From Firmicutes bacterium CAG:552 (GTDB lineage Bacteria; Bacillota; Clostridia; Christensenellales; Pumilibacteraceae): a DNA stretch of 11,033 nt. Below the pieces are notes generated by a model, which saw only the letters and a list, made by a program, of their open reading frames with translations, was not told where the DNA came from and ran no database searches. Within the stretch, counting starts at the first letter, position 1. The number at the start of each line of letters is the position of its first letter. The translations under genes and the position numbers were made by a program. Below are positions 6,328-11,033 of this stretch, in pieces. Location of the stretch: NCBI GenBank assembly GCA_000435495.1, contig FR884055.1:188775-199807 (forward strand), in the 5' to 3' direction.

Positions 6328-7916
6328 TAGTTTTCAGCCTCCAATCCCAAGAACAATTCGCCGGCTCTTTTCTTTACGTTTACGCAAATCGGAGCCAAAG
6401 CGGCAATCGCTACCGCCGTGGCAACAAGCAAACTGAGGTAAACGTTAAGACCTGCGAAAGAAAGCAACGAACCCGTTATCGCTACCGCCGCCGGATATCC
6501 GTACGAACATGCCGTACTGAAACCGTTCTTGCGTTTTTTGCCGTGTCTTATGCTGAGTTCCTCTACGAGAGACGCCATATCGAACGCAGACAGAGAAACG
6601 AGCGCACATATAAGTGCGAACGGCAACACTACCCATCCTATTACCCCTGCCGCCGTAAGCGCCGCAAGAGAAATCACCAGCGAAGTGACTGAAAGCGTCA
6701 TCGGCAAAGCGACTTTTACTATAAGCTGGGTTTTGTAGTCTACGGGAACCGTTTTCATATTCTTTACGGTTTGTTTTTCCATAGATATATAGGAGTTTGC
6801 TCCCTGAGCGATCGTCGTAGAAAAAATCATAATAAAGAATATATCCACGCACGGAACGAATGCCGGCAAAAACGCAGTATAATATCTTATCGTACCGCCG
6901 GAAAAAACAGCGTTCATCGCTTTAAGAACCAACGTAAGCAAGAACGGTTGTACTACAAGCAATCCCGTAAAGGAGAAGATATAGTCCGAATCTCTGAAAA
7001 TAAGCGTAAGCTCTTTTTTTATAAGCGATTTAGTTACGTCAAGGATTTTAATTTTGCGGCGATTTCGGCTCTTTGACGTAAAATTGATACTTCTGACGTA
7101 ATTATAAGCAAAAACCGTTATAGTGAGTCCGAGGCAGAATATTCCTCCGCCTATCAGCAAATAAATCAAAAACGCCTTACCGCTTTTCTGCACGAATATA
7201 TCCATCAGGAAGTTTACCGGGAGCGCATAAGTACGGAAACGAATGAGACTTTCGATTCGCTCGGACGTAAAAATCAAAGCGATGCTGTTGTTTACGACGA
7301 GGTCGGTAAACAAACCGAGCGCCTTTGCGTAAAAATATGTAAACGCTGCCATTACTACCGTAGCGATACACAGCTTTACTATAGGTTTGTTTTTTAGGTA
7401 CTTAGACAATATAAACAGCGGATACACAAGCACGAGCGCCACTCCGCCCTCGAACAAAAACGATGCCGCCGGATAAAACAACGCCTTATAAAAGTACATT
7501 GCCGAAAAATTTTGTCTCGATCCGTACACTGCGAGCAACGGAAAAACAAACATAAAAGCGGTAATATAGTGAGTCGCAAAAAGCGTAATAAGCTTAGACG
7601 ATATTATCTGTCCGTTCGTAACCGGGCGTACGGACAGCATCTCGATATCCTTTGCGTCGAAAAACAATTTCTTTGCGGTAAACAGATCCGACACTGTCAT
7701 AAAGCACGTTACTATAAACAAAAACACGCACAAAAATGCGTCGGGAGCGCCTTTTATATCGGAAATTTTGGATAAAATGCCGCTAAACAAATATATCTCC
7801 AAACCTATGAAACAGGCAAAAACGAATACGACGAAAGACGCAGAAGCGAGTCTGCGACCTATCGTTGTCTTTTTGCCGATCATAATTCGGATATCCTTTA
7901 GCAACAAATTAAACAT
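6327..7916 (-). CDS. ABC-2-type exporter permease with two fused halves
   Basis: A 529-residue integral membrane protein with about 12 predicted helices (near 26-46, 60-80, 112-131, 150-172, 180-200, 247-271, 312-334, 347-370, 402-424, 427-447, 472-490 and 492-512). It looks internally duplicated. Each half begins with an amphipathic start (LLLKDIRIMIGKK; LIKKELTLIFRDS) and has, after its second or third helix, a coupling segment of the type KDIEMLSVRPVTNGQIISSK (89-108) or VKNMKTVPVDYKTQLIVK (384-401). A basic cytoplasmic linker (about 277-300) joins the halves. This is characteristic of ABC-2 permeases, probably the large family that Pfam calls a putative ABC exporter (PF16949, from memory). 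The substrate is unknown. The start has GGAG eight bases upstream, and the gene begins three bases after the ATPase stop, so the two form one exporter. It ends by sharing a base with the beta-helix gene. Confidence 0.9.
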   Translation of the reverse strand: MFNLLLKDIRIMIGKKTTIGRRLASASFVVFVFACFIGLEIYLFSGILSKISDIKGAPDAFLCVFLFIVTCFMTVSDLFTAKKLFFDAKDIEMLSVRPVTNGQIISSKLITLFATHYITAFMFVFPLLAVYGSRQNFSAMYFYKALFYPAASFLFEGGVALVLVYPLFILSKYLKNKPIVKLCIATVVMAAFTYFYAKALGLFTDLVVNNSIALIFTSERIESLIRFRTYALPVNFLMDIFVQKSGKAFLIYLLIGGGIFCLGLTITVFAYNYVRSINFTSKSRNRRKIKILDVTKSLIKKELTLIFRDSDYIFSFTGLLVVQPFLLTLVLKAMNAVFSGGTIRYYTAFLPAFVPCVDIFFIMIFSTTIAQGANSYISMEKQTVKNMKTVPVDYKTQLIVKVALPMTLSVTSLVISLAALTAAGVIGWVVLPFALICALVSLSAFDMASLVEELSIRHGKKRKNGFSTACSYGYPAAVAITGSLLSFAGLNVYLSLLVATAVAIAALAPICVNVKKRAGELFLGLEAEN

Positions 7917-7919
7917 CAG

Positions 7920-8675
7920 TTACTCTCCGTAAGTCTCCAAAAACAGTTTGCTAAGTTGTAATCTTCGGTTAGGCTCTTTGTTAAGGTCGTAAAGAGCGGA
8001 AACTTTGCCGTCGTTTATTATTGCGACTCTGTCGCAGATTTTGCTTACGAGTTCGATATTATGCGAAGTAACGAATACGGTTTTGTCGTGGTTCGCATAC
8101 TCTCGCATCATTTTTTTCAATTCTTCCACAGCCATTATGTCCAAGCCTACCGTAGGCTCGTCCAACACCCAAATTTTGGGATTAAACAGCAAGCTGGCAA
8201 CGAGGCAAAGCTTTTGCTTCATACCGTGAGAATAATCGGAAACGGGATTATACAGTTCCGTCTCGGCAAGCTTAAGACGGTTGCATAGATACGTGTAGTT
8301 CCGACGAAATTCGCCTTCGGAAATTTTGTACACGCCGGCGATAAACTCAAGATAATCTATGCCGGTCATAACTTCGTAGCACGAAGGCTCGCTCGCAACG
8401 TATCCGTAGCAACGTTTTGCCTCGAGCGGTTGTGCGACGACGTCGTATCCGCACAACGTAATCGTACCTCCGTTAAATTGTTTTGCGCCTATCATACAAT
8501 CTATGGTGGTGGACTTACCTATGCCGTTCCTACCGATAAAGCCGAACAATTCCCCTTCGAAAACTTCGAGATTGAGCCCCTTAAGGACCTTCTTTTCGCC
8601 GTAAGACTTGTATAAGTCTTTGATAACTATTGTAGGAAGGCGTTCAGCCGTAGTAACGTTATCTCTTTCGGTCAT
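7920..8675 (-). CDS. ABC transporter ATP-binding protein (ABC-2 exporter type)
   Basis: A 251-residue nucleotide-binding subunit that powers the adjacent permease. Motifs are in order: Walker A GRNGIGKST (48-56), an Asp/Glu-type Q-loop region ASEPSCYE (94-101) lacking the usual Gln, signature YSHGMKQKL (148-156), Walker B IWVLDEPT (168-175), D-loop GLD (177-179) and H-loop SH (204-205). Walker A carries Arg and Ile where Pro and Ala are usual (GPNGAGKST), but all catalytic residues (K54, D172, E173, H205) are present, so it should hydrolyse ATP. The first 14 residues are a polar extension before the fold starts. The start ATG at 8675 overlaps the previous stop codon by four bases (ATGA) and has GGAGG five bases upstream. 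The closest functional class is ABC-2 exporters of the CcmA/Nod type; the cargo is unknown. Confidence 0.95.
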   Translation of the reverse strand: MTERDNVTTAERLPTIVIKDLYKSYGEKKVLKGLNLEVFEGELFGFIGRNGIGKSTTIDCMIGAKQFNGGTITLCGYDVVAQPLEAKRCYGYVASEPSCYEVMTGIDYLEFIAGVYKISEGEFRRNYTYLCNRLKLAETELYNPVSDYSHGMKQKLCLVASLLFNPKIWVLDEPTVGLDIMAVEELKKMMREYANHDKTVFVTSHNIELVSKICDRVAIINDGKVSALYDLNKEPNRRLQLSKLFLETYGE

Positions 8676-9862
8676 CTTCCCCTCCCGTGCTTACACAGCC
8701 AAATAACTTTTCTGCCCTCTCTCTCGGTAAAGACGAACTGAGATCGGCATCTTCGACACACGACTTTGGTATCGCCGCCGAGCGAAGCAGCCTTACAAAC
8801 AGGGCAAAACTTTTTGTAGGCGTCGCCGTCTGTCGGAACTATGCGAAGTTTTCGCTTAAACCATTCGAGCATAAGGCGATACTCGCTTAGTCCGGACGCA
8901 AACAACGTTTCGTCGCCCGAGTAAATGTTCCACACGCCTATATACTCGTCGCCTTGTCCTATCCCTAACGTCGAACTTTGAGTTACTCCCGACTTTTTGT
9001 CTGTAACCGTTATCGTTACGGCATTGTCGAAATTTGCCTTAAGGTCGAATCCGCAACCGACAAACTCCCATGCTTTTGCCTTGTTTTTTAGCGAAAATCC
9101 CAGAGTTTTTAACGCTTTAAGCGTCAAAAGTTTATAAAACGAAATCTCGTCTTTCTGCGAGTCGGTTACCTTGTATTTTACGAAATCGTCGTAAAATTTG
9201 TAGCACTCTCTGTACTTAGGATCTTTAATAAGTATGTTTGTGGGCTTTACCTTACCTCGAAGGCGTTTTTCTTTACCTACAGTCTTATAAAAATTGGTTT
9301 CTTTGATAAAATCCACTTCCCGGCGAAGCCTATCCGTACTACAAAATTTTTGACTTAGCTTAATTGCATCGAGCGAACATGCTCCGTCGTCTATCGACGG
9401 CAGAATTTTAGTATAAAAATCGACGTATCTGCTGAGTTCTTTGTCTATCTCGTCGATTAGCATTACGACGAATCTGTTTTCGTATATGGCAAGTTCGTCG
9501 GTATGCTGGAAGTAATAGATGTTTTCGGGAATCATTACCGCTTTTCGACGTTTCCAAAGGCTGCTGTCCCGGCAAACTCTGCCGAAATCGTCCGGCGAAA
9601 TCTGTTTTGCTTTTTCTACCCTCGTAACTATTTCTTCTCGCTTTGTAGACAAGTGCGGTCTTGCGGCTATCGACGCTATTACTCCGAGCGCAAAAGAAAT
9701 GTGCTCGAACACGAAGTCGTCCGCTCTCAGCGATTCTTCCTGCAGCGAAAAATCGCCTGCGTCGTCTAACGAAGAAAAGACGTCAAGCGGAGTTCGGTCG
9801 CCGAAAAACGAGTTTAACGACTCCGAACATTTATTAAGTTGCAGACATTCCGCTATTCTCAT
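8672..9862 (-). CDS. DUF2357/McrC-like partner of the AAA+ ATPase, with C-terminal zinc ribbon
   Basis: A 396-residue soluble protein, no signal peptide. The region about 101-230 resembles the DUF2357-type domain found beside McrB-like ATPases: a YENRF motif (127-131), a long helical stretch, then RREVDF and a DPKYRECYKFYDDF segment (214-227). Residues about 265-320 are beta-rich and contain D279 and D288-K-K290, which could be a degenerate PD-(D/E)xK site, but this is not convincing. The C-terminus has a zinc ribbon: C353-x2-C356, then C369-x2-C372, with a further C390 and H392. The ATG at 9862 is the only reasonable start (an in-frame TAA lies six bases before it). Its Shine-Dalgarno AGGA is 14 bases away, longer than usual, so expression may depend on coupling to the ATPase gene that ends six bases earlier. 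Family assignment is from motif memory; DNA or RNA binding is inferred from the ribbon. Confidence 0.65.
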   Translation of the reverse strand: MRIAECLQLNKCSESLNSFFGDRTPLDVFSSLDDAGDFSLQEESLRADDFVFEHISFALGVIASIAARPHLSTKREEIVTRVEKAKQISPDDFGRVCRDSSLWKRRKAVMIPENIYYFQHTDELAIYENRFVVMLIDEIDKELSRYVDFYTKILPSIDDGACSLDAIKLSQKFCSTDRLRREVDFIKETNFYKTVGKEKRLRGKVKPTNILIKDPKYRECYKFYDDFVKYKVTDSQKDEISFYKLLTLKALKTLGFSLKNKAKAWEFVGCGFDLKANFDNAVTITVTDKKSGVTQSSTLGIGQGDEYIGVWNIYSGDETLFASGLSEYRLMLEWFKRKLRIVPTDGDAYKKFCPVCKAASLGGDTKVVCRRCRSQFVFTEREGRKVIWLCKHGRGR

Positions 9863-9868
9863 CTGTAA

Positions 9869-11033
9869 TTACAAGGTCCTGATAATTTTGTTTAACGTTC
9901 TTTCGCTACGGGGCAAAGTTCCTGCGCCGTAAAGTTCGCCGATAAGCTCGACTATCTCTATAAGGGCGGATTTTACGTATTCTTCAAATCTGCCCTCGAG
10001 TTTTGCGAACAATTTTTTGCAAAGCATAAGGTCGATTGCGTCCTCTTTTTTGCCGCCTGCGCATACAAAGGCAGGAACGACTGCTGCGATCTGATTGATT
10101 ATACGGTTACCTATCGTTACGTCGAATCTGTCGTATACAAATTCGGCAAGTTTGTCTATCTTTGCCATATCGTCGTTAGAAAGAGCAAATTTTTTGTCGT
10201 TTTTTGCCGATTCCAACATGTTTTTGAATGTGCTACCCGTTAATTTTATCGGTTTAACTTCCGCCTTGGGCATAAACGGCGTGTTTTTGGACACAAACTC
10301 CATGGTTACGGCTCGGTCGTAAACCTTATCGGTTATGGTAAAGGTAGAGTCATCTCGGTTTGCCGTACCCACAAAATAACTGAGTTCCGGGATACGGATA
10401 TATCCGTCTTCGAGTTTTACCGGCGGCACGAAGTCGTGCGGGAAATTCATCAGCTTTATCTTCCAATCTTCCGTGGGGTACTCGAGTACGCTCAAAAGGT
10501 CGGCAAAATAGTATTCTACTCGAGAAATATTCATTTCGTCCAATACGTAAATGTTTATGGCGTCGGGTTCGTAATTTGCCTTATACAAAGCCGACAAAAA
10601 TTCGGTCTCGGTATAAGTCTTGGAAAATTCGTTAAAATAGCCCAAAATATTTGACTTATCTCGCCAAGTTGCCTGTACCGGCATAAAAAGCACGTTTGCG
10701 CCCGTAAACTTGCCGAAATATCTCGGAAGCGACGATTTACCCGTACCCGACAAGCCTTCCAAAATTTCGAAATGGCTGGCTGCGAATCCGCTTACGAAGA
10801 ATCTTATGGTATCTATGTCAAAATAAAGATTATGGCTGTAAGCAAGATAGTCTCTGAATCTGTCGCACAGCTCGCCGAGCGAAATTTCGTCGCCTTTCGT
10901 CGGAGGAAGATCGAAGCCTTCCAGCTCAACATCTATTGCCGAAAGCGTGGGGAATACGACCTCTCTGTCTTTGAGTTCCTCGGAGTCTACTACCGTGCGA
11001 TTGTCGCCGCCGCCTTCGCCTCCGCTTACCGCA
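9869..11033 (-). CDS. McrB-like AAA+ ATPase, N-terminus cut off by window edge
   Basis: The visible 387 residues run open to the window edge, so the true start and an N-terminal domain are missing. The TTG at 10762 is internal to the Walker A strand and is not the start. In visible-residue numbering: a Gly-rich linker (about 4-9), a helical lead-in, then FFVSGFAASHFEILEG and Walker A GLSGTGKSS (93-101), Walker B YVLDEMN (162-168), sensor segment GTANRDDST (222-230) and VYDRA (237-241) with a candidate arginine finger. This order matches the McrB/dynein-related AAA clade, usually hexameric and partnered with an effector. The McrB signature MNTADR is altered to ANRDDS, so nucleotide preference (GTP in E. 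coli McrB) may differ. The next gene, six bases on, is its likely partner. The role may be defence-like or a mechanical remodeller serving the exporter; sequence does not decide. Confidence 0.85.
   Translation of the reverse strand, partial: AVSGGEGGGDNRTVVDSEELKDREVVFPTLSAIDVELEGFDLPPTKGDEISLGELCDRFRDYLAYSHNLYFDIDTIRFFVSGFAASHFEILEGLSGTGKSSLPRYFGKFTGANVLFMPVQATWRDKSNILGYFNEFSKTYTETEFLSALYKANYEPDAINIYVLDEMNISRVEYYFADLLSVLEYPTEDWKIKLMNFPHDFVPPVKLEDGYIRIPELSYFVGTANRDDSTFTITDKVYDRAVTMEFVSKNTPFMPKAEVKPIKLTGSTFKNMLESAKNDKKFALSNDDMAKIDKLAEFVYDRFDVTIGNRIINQIAAVVPAFVCAGGKKEDAIDLMLCKKLFAKLEGRFEEYVKSALIEIVELIGELYGAGTLPRSERTLNKIIRTL

Noticed and set aside
8600..8620. GACTT-GTAT-AAGTC palindrome
   Set aside because: It lies inside the conserved N-terminal coding part of the ABC ATPase and is best explained by codons for DLYKSY.
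9519..9932. Plus-strand 137-codon frame
   Set aside because: It runs opposite the conserved zinc-ribbon protein and AAA+ gene and has no recognisable features.
10760..10762. TTG at 10762 as start of the AAA+ protein
   Set aside because: The frame stays open upstream to the window edge, and the residues before it (FFVSGFAASHFEIL) are the expected strand and helix leading into Walker A.

Overview
The window looks like chromosomal DNA of an uncultured, probably gut-associated member of the Bacillota (Clostridia-like). This is inferred from strong AGGAG-type ribosome binding sites, a lipoprotein with an InlB/Flg_new-type C-terminal repeat, a two-half ABC-2 exporter of a Firmicutes-type family, secreted coiled-coil and beta-helix proteins, and moderate GC content. 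All eight genes I can support lie on the minus strand. The gene order in transcription is therefore from position 11033 down to position 1. The apparent plus-strand reading frames are shadows. I saw no tRNA, rRNA, CRISPR array or insertion sequence.

Region 1 (11033 to 2855) is one very tight six-gene operon. It begins before the window with an McrB-like AAA+ ATPase (N-terminus missing). Six bases later comes a 396-residue protein that resembles the DUF2357/McrC-type partner of such ATPases but ends in a zinc ribbon. It overlaps the next gene by ATGA. That gene is an ABC ATPase, followed after 3 bases by a two-half ABC-2 permease. The permease shares 1 base (TAATG) with a secreted Big-like/parallel beta-helix protein. 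Two bases after that comes a lipoprotein with five short beta repeats and a C-terminal InlB-type repeat. The spacing implies translational coupling and co-stoichiometric expression. An intracellular AAA+/effector pair, a membrane exporter and two surface proteins would thus be made as one unit. This is the best candidate in the window for an undescribed system.

Region 2 (2854 to 1974) holds a 197-base spacer with a consensus TATAAT element and a perfect CTAACC-ATTC-GGTTAG palindrome over the presumed -35. It is followed by a PPP-family metallophosphoesterase whose stop codon is exactly the loop of a 12-bp inverted repeat that probably acts as terminator.

Region 3 (1973 to 1) contains a short spacer with an inverted repeat. 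It is followed by a large secreted protein, cut off by the window edge, with a striking tyrosine-every-seven-residues coiled coil and then a proline-rich linker.

Functions were inferred by reading motifs only; no database search was run. Family names for the AAA+ partner and the permease are recognitions from memory.
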